From: Candidatus Limivivens intestinipullorum
GTDB taxonomy: Bacteria > Bacillota > Clostridia > Lachnospirales > Lachnospiraceae
DNA length: 33,911 bases
Assembly: GCA_018711185.1 (NCBI GenBank)
Contig: DVIQ01000021.1
Coordinates: forward strand, 1-33,911
Direction of reading: 5' to 3'
Both the position numbers and the translations under genes were made by a program. How positions within the stretch are numbered: the first letter of the stretch is position 1; every line of letters begins with the position of its first letter. Below are positions 6,504 through 14,833 of this stretch, one piece after another. The notes under the pieces were generated by a model, which was given only the letters and a program-made list of their open reading frames with translations, was not told the origin of the DNA and ran no database searches.

Positions 6504-9163
6504 TATTCCGCGTCCCGCAGCCGCTCCACAATACTCTCCTTTTTCAGTCTCCCATACCCTGCGTAGGGAATCAGCACCGCGGCCGCCGTAAAGAGCGGCA
6601 GCATAATCAGAAAGGCCGCGGCATTGTAGCGGTAGCTGAAAAACAGGATGACTTGATTCAGGGCAGACAATACGCCGTAGCCCGCCAGACTACCCAGGAC
6701 AATGCCGATTACGCCGGAGATCGCCACATAATACAGGCTTTCCTCAAGAAGCATCCGCCGAAGCTGGGCATCCGTCATGCCGATGCTGGAAAGAATGGCG
6801 AATTCCCGTTTTCTGGCGACGATTCCCGTGAGAACGGAGTTCACGAAGTTCAGCACGCCGATCACGGCGATCACAATTCCCAGGGAAAGGCCCAGGGTGC
6901 GGATGACCGTAACCATGCCGGAAAATTCCTGTTCCAGGGTTTCTTTTGAGATATAGCCCATGTACGGGTTCTGTCCCTCCACATAGCTTTCCGCCGCCTG
7001 GATAAAGGCGTCCAGCGCGTCCTCCTCCACCGTATAGGTTTTCGCGAAGCGGTAGCCGTAGTCCTCCCCGGCGGTATATTCTCCCTCGTCTCCATAGCTT
7101 TTGGTCAGCTCGCTTTTTGGAAGAACCATCCCCACGCCGTTCACCGAATAGCTGTGCAGGTCCATACTGGTGGGAATCTCCACAATGGCCATCACCTCAT
7201 ATTCCTTCTCTTCCAGGTTCGTCCAGCGGATATTCAGGAGATTGCCGTTCTCATCCGTCACCTCCACCGCCTCGGAATACGGACTCACGTTTCCGATAGT
7301 CACCTTATCTCCGGGATGGTAGAGATAGCAGTCCTCTGTGTGGTCTCCCACCACCGAGGTCAGCAGCACATAGCCTCCCTCCTGGAACTTTTCCGGGTCC
7401 AGCTCTCCCTCCACTACGGTCAGATAATCCAGAAGGCCGGTGTCATAGCCGTACACATCCGTTTCCACTTCCCCTTTCTCTGCGGCGTTGGCAATGGCCA
7501 TATCGCTCCAGTCATCCCCGGTTCGAAGAAGGCCCTGGTCCCGCCAGCCCGCATAAAGCCTTGCCGCCTCCTCGTCCAGGAAAAGCGTCCTGGGATACGT
7601 AGTGGTGTACATCTCATAGCTTCCGGTAATGCCCGGCTGGGCGTCCAGATACGCGGCCATGGCGTCATCCAGCTCCGTGCCCGGCTCTGTGCTGCCAGGC
7701 AAGGTGTAGCGCAGGCTTCCGATGGCCACATCCCCGATGAGCCGGCTTTGGAGATAGCTGTCAAGCTGGAAGCTGTCCACACCGGTGATTACCACGCACA
7801 GAAGGGTAAGGCTTAACGAAAGGGACAGGATCACCAGCACCGTTTTCTTTTTGTTTCTTCCAAGATTGGACATGGCCATCCGGTGAACCCTGGCGCCTTT
7901 TTCCGAATGTTTCTCTTTTTTCCGCTTCAGCGTCCCCTCGCTGTAGCGCACCGCCTCCACGGGAGAAACAGATCCCGCGATCTTTCCGGGCTTTCGGCAC
8001 CCCAAAAGCACCGTGATCAGGGAAAAGACCGCCCCGAAGAGCAGAATCGCCGGATGGAACCGCAGCGTGATCTTCATGCCGCCCATGTTCATCACAGACA
8101 TGGCAAAGGGGAACAGCACCTTTCCGATGAAAAAGCCCAGAAGCAGGCCCAGGGGAATCCCGGCCAGGGAAAGGAGCAGCGCCTGGCGTCAGATCAGCCT
8201 TTGGAGCTGCCGCTTCGTGGTTCCCAGCGTTTTTAAAAGGCCGTAAAACCGGATATCCTGGGTAATGGAGATCTGAAAAATATTGTAGATAATCAGATAT
8301 CCGGTCACCAGCACAATCACCGCGGCCGCCCCCAGAAGCAGCGCCGAGGAAAAATCGATGTTCTCCGCCCGGTTCGTCATGTAAGCCCAGTTTACGCCGT
8401 AGTTTACTTCGGTTTCCGGTTCATAGCCCGCGTCCCGGATAACGGAAAGGATCCGCTCCTCGATATTGCGGGCATTTTCGAAGTACAGGTTCACCTGGTA
8501 CAGGCCGGTTCCGTTTTCTGTAACATTCTCCTTTCCCCAAGCCGCGAAATCCTCATCCGTCATGCCGTTTCGCAGTGTATCCCAGTAGGCCTGGGACACA
8601 TAAAGCTGGGAGGCCATGCCGATGCGGTCGCCCTCGTACCAGCCGCAGACCGTAAAGGTTTTTGTGACCGTCTCGCCCAGGAAGGAAAACTCCAGGGTCA
8701 TCTTCTCTCCAAGCTGATGGGGAACGCCCAGCTCATCCATCACTATGGTATCCGCCACAATGTCGTCCTCCGCCTGGGGCAGCATTCCTTCCTCCAGCTC
8801 AATAAAGGAATTTTCCAGCTCCTCCTCGCCCTGGGCAAGCCGGATTTCTCCGTTTCTTCGGATCACATTCTCCACGCGGCCCACCAGGATATTCCAGGAA
8901 TAGGATTTCACCCGGTCATCGGCCACAATCCGGTCCATCTGTTCTTTCGTGACGTTTTTCAGGCCCGCGTGGGCTTTCGTCCCCACTTCCCGCATGGTCT
9001 GCTCCTGGGTCACCTGCATCATGCCGATTCCCATAGAGGCCAGCACCGTAAAGAGCATACAGGTCAGGGTAATGGCGGCTACCGCGAAAAGGTTCCGCAT
9101 ACGGCTGTGCTTCATACTTCTCTGGGAGAGCCTCCGGATGACTTTCTGATTATTATTTCTCAT
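6503..9163 (-). pseudogene. MacB/FtsX-type ABC transporter permease interrupted by an in-frame TGA
   Basis: The reading frame from the ATG at 9161-9163 to the TAG at 6503-6505 would encode 886 residues, the usual size for a clostridial FtsX-like permease. There is an N-terminal transmembrane helix, a large extracellular domain, three helices, a second extracellular domain, and three C-terminal helices ending in LKKESIVERLRDAE. It is cut by a TGA at 8189-8191 (codon 325), inside the conserved stretch that reads KRQLQRLI-stop-RQALLLSLAGIPLG. The frame is otherwise intact on both sides, so a CGA-to-TGA change is the simplest explanation. Without readthrough, a 324-residue first half is made; the second half could only start at an internal codon such as the GTG at 8119. 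The start overlaps the ATPase stop by 11 bases. Export or lipoprotein-type transport is the family role; the substrate is unknown. Confidence 0.85.
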
Positions 9164-9845
9164 GACCCTTCGCCTCCCCTCTGCCCACAATCCTGCCGTC
9201 CTCAATGCGGATCACCCGGTCGCAGAGCTGCGCCAGAGCGTCGTTGTGGGTAATCATCACAATGGTCTGATGAAACGCCTCCCCGGTCAGCTTCAAAAGC
9301 CCCAGCACCTCCTGGGAGGTTTTGGAATCCAGGTTTCCCGTGGGTTCATCCGCCAGAATCAGGCTGGGCTTCGCCGCCAGAGCCCTGGCAATAGCCACCC
9401 GCTGCTGCTGGCCGCCGGAGAGCTGGCCGGGAAGGCTGTTTTTCTTTTCCAGGATTCCAAGCATTTCCATAATCTTCTGGACAAACTTTTTGTCCACCTT
9501 TGCCCCGTCCAGTTCCAGAGGCAGCACCACATTCTCATATACATTCAGCACCGGAACCAGGTTGTAGTTCTGAAACACAAAGCCGATATTCCTGCGCCGG
9601 AAAATCGTAAGCTCCGTCTCCTTTAAGGAGGACAGTTCCCGTCCCGCCACCGTCACGCTGCCGGAAGTGGGATAGTCCAGCCCGCCCAGCATGTGAAGCA
9701 GGGTGCTCTTCCCGGACCCGGAGGTCCCCACCACCGCCACGAATTCTCCTTCCTCCACGGAAAGGCTCACGCCATCCAGGGCCTTTACCTGGTTCGCCCC
9801 CGTGCCATAATATTTTTTCAAATCCGCCGTTTTCAATATTTCCAT
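9153..9845 (-). CDS. MacB/LolD-type ABC transporter ATP-binding protein
   Basis: This 230-residue ATPase powers an FtsX-like permease at the membrane. Walker A is GTSGSGKST (residues 40-48), the Q-loop lies near [10 protein letters not shown], the signature is LSGGQ (142-146), Walker B is LILADEP (162-168) and the switch region reads MITHND. The ATG at 9843-9845 follows an AGGGAGG box. The gene overlaps the downstream permease by 11 bases, so the two are translationally coupled. Transcription probably starts near 9993 from an activator-type promoter with TGACA boxes. Because the permease is broken by a stop codon, this ATPase may be left without a full partner. The family includes antimicrobial-peptide and lipoprotein transporters; the sequence does not tell which. 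Confidence 0.92.
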   Translation of the reverse strand: MEILKTADLKKYYGTGANQVKALDGVSLSVEEGEFVAVVGTSGSGKSTLLHMLGGLDYPTSGSVTVAGRELSSLKETELTIFRRRNIGFVFQNYNLVPVLNVYENVVLPLELDGAKVDKKFVQKIMEMLGILEKKNSLPGQLSGGQQQRVAIARALAAKPSLILADEPTGNLDSKTSQEVLGLLKLTGEAFHQTIVMITHNDALAQLCDRVIRIEDGRIVGRGEAKGHEK

Positions 9846-9872
9846 CTTGCTTCCTCCCTGTCTTTCTTGTCA

Positions 9873-9928
9873 AACGGTTACGCGCGATCCCCGCAGGGCA
9901 CGCAGCCGCTTCGCTGCTTATAACCGTT
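9873..9928. repeat. 56-bp segment bounded by inverted AACGGTTA/TAACCGTT
   Basis: AACGGTTA (9873-9880) and TAACCGTT (9921-9928) are perfect 8-bp inverted ends around a GC-rich centre with its own small hairpin (GCAGCCGCTTCGCTGC). It lies in the leader between the ABC promoter and the ATPase ribosome-binding site. The ends resemble, but do not equal, those of the 135-bp repeat. Confidence 0.5.
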
Positions 9929-10000
9929 CTGCCCTGCCAAACCGCTAACCGCGCAAATTCGTTTCGGCTGTTCGAAGAACCTTTCGGTTCTCTTGTTCTA

Positions 10001-10065
10001 AGGATACCACGCTATTCTGACATAGCTCTGACAATTCGCGAAAAAAGTTATGACAGTTTTGTCAG
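10001..10065 (-). promoter_or_regulatory. Activator-type promoter and TGACA-box operator of the ABC transporter
   Basis: A -10-like TATCCT (minus strand, 10001-10006) has no good -35 at 17 bases. In that place lie TCTGACA boxes at 10016-10022 and 10027-10033, 11 bases apart. A third TGACA is at 10051-10055, two turns further, with an inverted GTCAG at 10061-10065. This is the layout expected for an OmpR-family activator replacing the -35 contact. Which regulator binds is unknown. Confidence 0.5.
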
Positions 10066-10094
10066 AAAACGCGCGCCGGTCTGTTGCTCTGCGC

Positions 10095-10122
10095 AAAAAG
10101 AAGCAGGACATTGCCCTGCTTC
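10095..10122 (-). terminator. Second of two tandem terminators
   Basis: An 8-bp stem GAAGCAGG/CCTGCTTC with a 7-base loop is followed on the minus strand by a run of five T. It lies directly downstream of the first terminator after the reductase gene and shields the ABC operator from readthrough. Confidence 0.65.
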
Positions 10123-10125
10123 GCC

Positions 10126-10153
10126 AAAAAAACCCCCGGCATTCCTGCCGGGG
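10126..10153 (-). terminator. Intrinsic terminator of the aldo/keto reductase unit
   Basis: A 7-bp stem CCCCGGC/GCCGGGG with a 6-base loop is followed on the minus strand by seven T. It starts about 15 bases after the reductase stop codon. Confidence 0.85.
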
Positions 10154-10167
10154 ACTTCCCTGTTCAT

Positions 10168-10755
10168 TTAAAGTTTCTTTAATTTTGTTCCTCCAAAGAC
10201 TTCGGACATCTCCATGCCATCCAGGGCCCGGTCGAGCTGTCCCACCTCCGCGAGAGACAGGGACACATCCGCGGCCCCGGCATTCTCCCGCATCCGTTCT
10301 GCCTTTCTGGTGCCGGGAATCGGCACAATCCAGGGCTTTTTGCACAGCATCCAGGCCATGGAAATCTGGGCCGGCGTGGCATTTTTCTCCTGTGCCATGC
10401 GGTCCAGCAGGGCCAGAAGCTCCCGGTTCCGGTCTATGGCCTCATCGGTAAACTGCGGCATAGCGGACCGGTAATCATACTTTTTATCGAACTGCGCTCC
10501 TTTTCCGTATCTTCCCGTCAGAAAGCCGTTAGCCATGGGCGAAAAAGCCACCAGCGCTTCATTTACGTGGGGATCCTCCGGCGTACCGTAAACCTCCGCG
10601 GTATCAAAAAACGTGTAACCCATTTCCGCTGCTTCGCGCAGCAGCCTTTCCGCTTCCTTTTCCTCTGTCGGCGCGCCGTATGCGTGGGAAAATCCCATAC
10701 AGCCCAGTCCGACGGCGGAAACGGTCAAGTCTTTTCCTAACGTCCTTTTCTGCAT
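10168..10755 (-). pseudogene. Aldo/keto reductase with large internal in-frame deletion
   Basis: The 195-residue product starts and ends like a normal aldo/keto reductase of about 325-330 residues. The N-terminus has VSAVGLGCMGFSHAYG and the FFDTAEVYG loop carrying catalytic Asp and Tyr. The C-terminal part has FSPMANGFLTGRYG and the NADPH-site region PIPGTRKAERMRENAGA. After VNEALV (near 10562) the sequence jumps straight to AFSPMANG. About 130 residues are missing, including the catalytic Lys and His strands of the barrel. The reading frame is kept, so a protein could be made, but it cannot form the TIM barrel and should be inactive. The ATG at 10753-10755 follows an AAGGAG box. A tandem terminator follows the gene. 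Confidence 0.85.
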
Positions 10756-10988
10756 CTCTTTCTGTCTCCTTTTCCCTGCGGCTTTGGCGGAACAGCCGGC
10801 GGCCGCGTTTTCCCGTAACGGTTCACGATCTTACCGGTTACGTCTTGTCTTACTCTGAGCAGTTTTATTATAAAGCTCCCGAAAAAGGAACAGAATGTTC
10901 TTTTGGTTTTCCAGTGCCAACCCGGCGGTTGTCATTTCCCGATGCCCGGCCTATTCCCTCCGGCGGCTGGCTTTTTCTTCTGACCGCT

Positions 10989-11486
10989 TTACCCTTTTCG
11001 CCCGGCAAACGGGCGCCTCGCCGCTACCGTTCTTACAGCGGCCCACCACCGCCATACGCAGAGAACGAGAATCCCGATCGCCCCGGAAAAAAACAGCGGC
11101 TCGGTAAAGTTCCAGACTGTGCTGCCCACAGCCAGATAATAGCCAGAAGAACACGCGGCGCAGGCAAGTCCCAAAAGCAAAAGGCTCTTTCCAATGGCGG
11201 CAATTTCCCCCAAAAAAGACTTTTTCTGCGTACAGACCAAAACGCAGATTCCGAAGAACGAAAGGTAAACGGCCCATTCGCCGAAACCGCGTATGGACCC
11301 GACGCGGCTTATGGCCGTCCGCTCGGCCTGGGAAAGCGCCCTGCCGTTCAATTCGGGGAACACGGTGAACGCGTATATCCAGCTTCCGGCGAACAAAGCA
11401 TACGCCAGCAGCATGACGCCCTGCAAAAAACGGTACGCCTGCTTCTTTCTCTTTGCGTTTCTCAAAGGCTGTTCTGTGTTTTTCAT
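10989..11486 (-). CDS. Small integral membrane protein, unknown function
   Basis: This is a 165-residue protein with a basic N-terminus and about four hydrophobic segments: LQGVMLLAYALFAGSWIYAF, GEWAVYLSFFGICVLVC, a segment rich in L and A around LLLLGLACAACSSGYYLAVG, and EPLFFSGAIGILVLCVW. The C-terminus is basic and probably cytoplasmic. I do not recognise the family. The ATG at 11484-11486 is supported by GGGAGGTGAGGGAG directly upstream. It starts 34 bases after the stop of the nitrilase-family gene and is probably its operon partner. No terminator is evident between this gene and the reductase. Confidence 0.7.
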   Translation of the reverse strand: MKNTEQPLRNAKRKKQAYRFLQGVMLLAYALFAGSWIYAFTVFPELNGRALSQAERTAISRVGSIRGFGEWAVYLSFFGICVLVCTQKKSFLGEIAAIGKSLLLLGLACAACSSGYYLAVGSTVWNFTEPLFFSGAIGILVLCVWRWWAAVRTVAARRPFAGRKG

Positions 11487-11520
11487 CTCCCTCACCTCCC
11501 AAAAGCCGTCCTTTAAGCGG

Positions 11521-12378
11521 TTACAGACGGCGGTACGCCCCTGTTTTCCGGTATTTTCCAAGGTCCTCCTGGGCACGGTACTCCCGGATGGCCTCCATGT
11601 CGAAGTCCGCGCAGACAATTCCCTCAAACCGTTCATCCGCCGCCAGCTTTTCGTTGTCGATGCCTTCCCCGTCTTCACCCCACACCATAGGATCATAGGC
11701 ACAGGAGCGGCCCATATTCTTTCCCGGAGGATTGGCCATGGCAATTCCCACCATATTTTCCATGGCGCGCACCGAGAGCTCCCGCAGCCTTGGCACCATA
11801 CTTCCGCAGTCATTGGGGACAAGGATGATCTCCGCTCCCGCCAGCATCAGCTCTCTGGCGCTCTCCGGATATTCTCTGTCATAGCAGATCATAACCCCCA
11901 GCTTAATGCCGTCAAAGGTACAGACCGGAAAATGATCCCCGCTCTCCAGATACCGTTCCAGGGAAAAATCACAGGTATGCACCTTCGAGTATTTCAAAAG
12001 CTTTGAGCCGTCCCGGCCGATCACCCAGGCGCTGTTCTGCGGAAAGTTCTTTCCTTTGGAAAAAGCGGTGATCGTCACCCCGATGCGCAGCTCTTCCGCC
12101 AGGGAAGCGATCCGAGCCAGATGCGCGTCTTCTTCCCCCAGCGCCGCGTCCCGCCATGCCTGGAAGGACGGTTCCTTCCGCAGTTCTTCCAAAGGCGGAA
12201 GCTCCTGGCATACCTCCGGAAATTCGTAGGTCGTCAGAAAACACTCCGGAAACAGGACCATATCCGCCTGCCGCTCGGCCGCTTCCCGGATAAAGGCGCA
12301 GGCCTTTTCCGTGTTCTCCGCGATTTCCCCGGACGCGCGATATTGTACAATGGCTACTCTGAAATTTTTTGCAGACAT
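11521..12378 (-). CDS. Carbon-nitrogen hydrolase (nitrilase superfamily)
   Basis: This 285-residue cytoplasmic amidase/nitrilase-fold enzyme hydrolyses a non-peptide C-N bond. The catalytic triad is complete: E45 (VLFPECF), K132 (LLKYSKVH) and C165 (GVMICYDREYPE). The length is typical for the branch that includes N-carbamoylputrescine amidase-like and omega-amidase-like enzymes, but the sequence does not define the substrate. The ATG at 12376-12378 follows a GGAGG box, and a TTGCTG-N18-TATACT promoter lies about 150 bases upstream. It is the first gene of a probable two-gene unit with the small membrane protein. Confidence 0.88.
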   Translation of the reverse strand: MSAKNFRVAIVQYRASGEIAENTEKACAFIREAAERQADMVLFPECFLTTYEFPEVCQELPPLEELRKEPSFQAWRDAALGEEDAHLARIASLAEELRIGVTITAFSKGKNFPQNSAWVIGRDGSKLLKYSKVHTCDFSLERYLESGDHFPVCTFDGIKLGVMICYDREYPESARELMLAGAEIILVPNDCGSMVPRLRELSVRAMENMVGIAMANPPGKNMGRSCAYDPMVWGEDGEGIDNEKLAADERFEGIVCADFDMEAIREYRAQEDLGKYRKTGAYRRL

Positions 12379-12524
12379 CCTAAAACCTCCATGATAACCG
12401 GGACTGGTCAGGCCGCGCCGTCCCGTAAAATTCGGTCTTTTCAGCCGCCCGGCCGCCGGACGGCTGCCACTTCACAAAGGAAAATGGCGGCAGAGCTCCA
12501 AGGCTCCCCATTCTTTCTAAAACG

Positions 12525-12554
12525 AGTATAGCACGAAACGGAACCGTTCAGCAA
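12525..12554 (-). promoter_or_regulatory. Promoter of the nitrilase-family gene
   Basis: On the minus strand TTGCTG (12549-12554) and TATACT (12525-12530) are separated by 18 bases. The -35 lies inside a degenerate copy of the dispersed palindromic repeat. The leader of about 140 nt is GC-rich and can form hairpins, but I recognise no riboswitch in it. Confidence 0.55.
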
Positions 12555-12600
12555 GCCGAATCTGCGCGCCATATACGCGAACCTGGGCTCAGCGGTTATG
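12537..12600 (+). repeat. Degenerate fragment of the 135-bp palindromic repeat
   Basis: The segment joins a left-end-like ACGGAACCGTTCAGC to a right-end-like part (TCTGCGCGCCATATACGCGA, then ACCTGGGCTCAGCGGTTAT). It matches the last third of copy B with several substitutions. The central stem is deleted. Confidence 0.5.
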
Positions 12601-12627
12601 CCAAACGCGCGGATTTTCAAAAAAGAC

Positions 12628-12656
12628 TTGCCCTGTCCTCCGCTCCGGTGTATAAT
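12628..12656 (+). promoter_or_regulatory. Promoter of the thiamine operon
   Basis: TTGCCC (12628-12633), a 17-base spacer and a perfect TATAAT (12651-12656) lie directly upstream of the TPP aptamer. Confidence 0.75.
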
Positions 12657-12667
12657 GAGGATACAAC

Positions 12668-12760
12668 AAAACGCAGGGGAGCTTGTATTGGCAGGCTGAG
12701 AGGAAGTCATCTAACTTCGACCCTTTAACCTGATGCGGATAATGCCGCCGTAGGAAGCCA
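12668..12760 (+). promoter_or_regulatory. TPP riboswitch (THI element)
   Basis: The aptamer shows the conserved TPP-binding parts in order: a CAGGGGAGC 5' arm, GGCTGAGAGG, ACCCTTTAACCTGAT, the CGGATAATGCCG three-way segment, and the closing GTAGGAAGC. It senses thiamine diphosphate and, through the hairpin at 12778-12815, should terminate transcription when the vitamin is plentiful. Position before thiW-thiM-thiE-thiD-thiC confirms the role. Confidence 0.95.
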
Positions 12761-12777
12761 CCAGGACAGGATTTTAT

Positions 12778-12815
12778 ACAGGGGCACCCCACATCAGGAG
12801 GTTCCCCTGTTTTTT
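12778..12815 (+). terminator. Riboswitch-controlled terminator
   Basis: ACAGGGG (12778-12784) pairs with CCCCTGT (12804-12810), followed by six T. It stands 18 bases after the TPP aptamer and is the likely expression platform. Confidence 0.85.
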
Positions 12816-12816
12816 A

Positions 12817-13244
12817 CTGCAAAAAAATCCGCCGCCGAACTTTTTCGGAAGGGCGGTACGCCTGGTTCGCGGGCGGATGCAGTTTGCGTGGATAAACCAG
12901 GGAAATCCTGTTTTATCCCGCAGTTGTCTGCCGGTGCAGAATTCCTTTTACAACGGTTCACGGTTTCGCCGTTCTGAATCGTTCCGGGAAAGGAAAGAAA
13001 CGGTCCGGCATCCGCGGCTTCGTCCGCGGCGGGTTGAGGGGGAGCGCCCTGAACCGCGTATTACAGCGATGGGAAGCCGTGTTCCGGCGTGAGAGGAGAC
13101 CAGTAAGTCTCGACCGACCTTCCAGACAGTGCCGCAGGCATTCTGTCTTATTTTCCCGACGGCAGCAAACCGCGGGAGATTTCACTTTAGGAAGCGTCGC
13201 TGTAAAAGGCCGTTTCCTTCTATATTCGAAAGGAGTTATGCATC
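12817..13244 (+). other. Long structured leader between the TPP switch and thiW
   Basis: About 430 bases carry no convincing gene. Several hairpins stand out. ATCCGCC (12827-12833) pairs with GGCGGAT (12872-12878). A 12-bp stem with one mismatch occupies 12890-12918 (GGATAAACCAGG / CCTGTTTTATCC). A CCGCGG stem lies near 13013-13030, GAGAC/GTCTC follows, and AGACAGTGCC pairs with GGCATTCTGTCT (13124-13148) before a T-rich stretch. A second attenuator or structured RNA is possible. I could not match it to a T-box or another known class. Confidence 0.4.
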
Positions 13245-13763
13245 ATGAAACACACAAATGTAAAGAAACTTGCCGTCGCCGGAGTATTCTGCGCGGTGGC
13301 TGTGGCGGGAAGCACGCTCTCTTTTCCGATTTTCGGCAGCAAATGCGCCCCGGTACAGCACATGGTAAACGTCCTTTGCGGGATTTTGTTGGGGCCCGTC
13401 TACAGCGTTGCCGTGGCCTTCGCCGCGTCTCTGATCCGGAATCTCACAAGCCTTGGGAGCCTGATGGCCTTTCCAGGAAGCATGATCGGCGCGCTTCTCT
13501 GCGGCCTGGCCTACCGTCAGTTCCGCAATATTCCCTGCGCCCTGTTCGGAGAGGTTTTCGGAACAGCCATATTGGGCGGGCTGTGCGCCTATCCTGTGGC
13601 AATCTTCCTTATGGGCCAGAATGCCGCCGGAATCGCCTTTTACGCCTACATTGTTCCCTTCCTGGTTTCGACGGCCGTAGGCTCTCTCATCGCCGGCGCC
13701 CTGGTTTACAGCCTGAAGCGCTCCGGCGTGCTCCACTCCATGGAGGAAAGTCTGGCTGTCTAA
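13245..13763 (+). CDS. thiW: ThiW, substrate-binding (S) component of a thiazole ECF transporter
   Basis: This is a 172-residue, very hydrophobic membrane protein of the ThiW family, predicted to import the thiazole precursor hydroxyethylthiazole with a shared ECF energising module. The family signature SKCAPVQHMVNVLCGILLGP and the following LIRNLTSLGSLMAFPGSMIGALL stretch are clear, and five to six membrane segments are visible. The ATG at 13245 follows AAAGGAG; an ATG at 13237 lies too close to it. The gene is first in the TPP-regulated operon, 31 bases before thiM, whose product phosphorylates the imported thiazole. No energising subunits are encoded here. Confidence 0.92.
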   Translation: MKHTNVKKLAVAGVFCAVAVAGSTLSFPIFGSKCAPVQHMVNVLCGILLGPVYSVAVAFAASLIRNLTSLGSLMAFPGSMIGALLCGLAYRQFRNIPCALFGEVFGTAILGGLCAYPVAIFLMGQNAAGIAFYAYIVPFLVSTAVGSLIAGALVYSLKRSGVLHSMEESLAV

Positions 13764-13794
13764 ACGGGGCAGCGACGTTGTTACGGAGAATACC

Positions 13795-14622
13795 ATGTTT
13801 GCATCGATTTTGGAAAATGTAAGAGCAAAGCGGCCCCTGGTTCACAATATTACGAACTATGTGACTGCCAATGACTGCGCCAACCTTCTTCTGGCCTGCG
13901 GCGCGTCGCCCATTATGGCCGATGATCCCCTGGAAGCGGAGGAGGTCACCGCCCTGTCTCAGGGTCTGCACCTGAACCTCGGAACGCTCCACAGTCAGAC
14001 CGTTCCCGCCATGTTTGCTTCCGGCCGGAAGGCCAACGCCCTGGGGCTTCCGATTGTCCTGGACCCGGTGGGGGCCGGCGTATCGGCGTTTCGCCGGGAA
14101 ACCGTGCAAAAGCTTCTGGATGAAATCCGTTTTTCGGCAATCCGGGGCAATTTCTCAGAATTTAAAGCCCTGGCCCTGGGAAGCGAAAGCATCCGGGGCG
14201 TGGACGCCGCCGCAGGGGACCGGATAACAGAAGAAAATCTGGATCAGGCCATTTCTTTTGCCGAAGCCTTTGCCCGGCAAAAGAACACGGTCGCGGCCAT
14301 TACCGGCGCCATCGATCTCGTAACCGACGGAACCAAAACCTTCCGCATCCGAAACGGCCATCCGGCCATGGGCTCCGTTACCGGAACCGGATGCCAGCTT
14401 TCCGCCCTGACGGCCGCCTTCGTCAGCGCCAACCCGGAAAGACCTCTGGAAGCTACGGCTGCAGCCGTCTGCGCCATGGGCATCGCCGGGGAAACGGCAT
14501 ACAGACGGCTGTCATCTCTGGACGGAAACGCGTCCCTGCGGGCTTACATCATCGACGCCATTTACCGTCTCACACCGGAACAGTTGGAAAACGAGGCTGA
14601 CTGGGAGATCCGGCGGGCTTAA
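13795..14622 (+). CDS. thiM: Hydroxyethylthiazole kinase ThiM
   Basis: This 275-residue ribokinase-fold enzyme phosphorylates 4-methyl-5-(2-hydroxyethyl)thiazole for salvage into thiamine phosphate. Family marks are PLVHNITNYVTANDCANLLLACGASPIMADD at the N-terminus, VLDPVGAGVSAFR, IRGNFSEFKAL and the ATP/anion-hole region MGSVTGTGCQLSAL. The ATG at 13795 has a modest ACGGAGAA ribosome-binding site. With ThiW next door it forms the thiazole salvage arm. No thiG, thiH or thiS lies in this operon. A pair of 80-bp direct repeats separates it from thiE. Confidence 0.95.
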   Translation: MFASILENVRAKRPLVHNITNYVTANDCANLLLACGASPIMADDPLEAEEVTALSQGLHLNLGTLHSQTVPAMFASGRKANALGLPIVLDPVGAGVSAFRRETVQKLLDEIRFSAIRGNFSEFKALALGSESIRGVDAAAGDRITEENLDQAISFAEAFARQKNTVAAITGAIDLVTDGTKTFRIRNGHPAMGSVTGTGCQLSALTAAFVSANPERPLEATAAAVCAMGIAGETAYRRLSSLDGNASLRAYIIDAIYRLTPEQLENEADWEIRRA

Positions 14623-14650
14623 CGCCTGGCTGACGGCGGTTTTTAGAGGA

Positions 14651-14810
14651 AACCTGCATACGCCCGCAGGGCAGGCGTACTTGGCATCCCTGAATGCATG
14701 CCGCCTATTCGGCGGCGGACTTTCAGAGTAAACCTGCATACGCCCGCGGGGCGGGCGTATTTGGCATCCCTGAATGCATGCCGCCTATTCGGCGGCGGAG
14801 TTTCAGAGTA
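14651..14810 (+). repeat. Two tandem 80-bp direct repeats between thiM and thiE
   Basis: Units 14651-14730 and 14731-14810 are near-identical and each begins AACCTGCATACGCCCGC. Each contains a TACGCCCGC/GCGGGCGTA-type hairpin (perfect in the second unit) and a GCCGCC-TATTC-GGCGGC hairpin. A five-base stub of a third unit follows. The repeats fall inside the operon, so the mRNA would carry four stem-loops between the two genes. Confidence 0.88.
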
Positions 14811-14833
14811 AACCTTCTGAAAGGAAACACGCC

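Noticed and set aside
7154..7816. Long plus-strand frames opposite the ABC permease
   Set aside because: They mirror the permease codons, have histidine-rich antisense composition and no start signals.
10885..10903. LexA (SOS) box near the reductase promoter
   Set aside because: The GAAC and GTTC half-sites are five bases apart, not four as in the Bacillus LexA box.
13090..13190. T-box leader in the thiW leader (AGTAA loop and ACCGCGG word)
   Set aside because: The TGGNACCGCG core is incomplete, there is no specifier stem and no terminator/antiterminator pair, and a T-box is not expected before thiamine genes already under a TPP switch.
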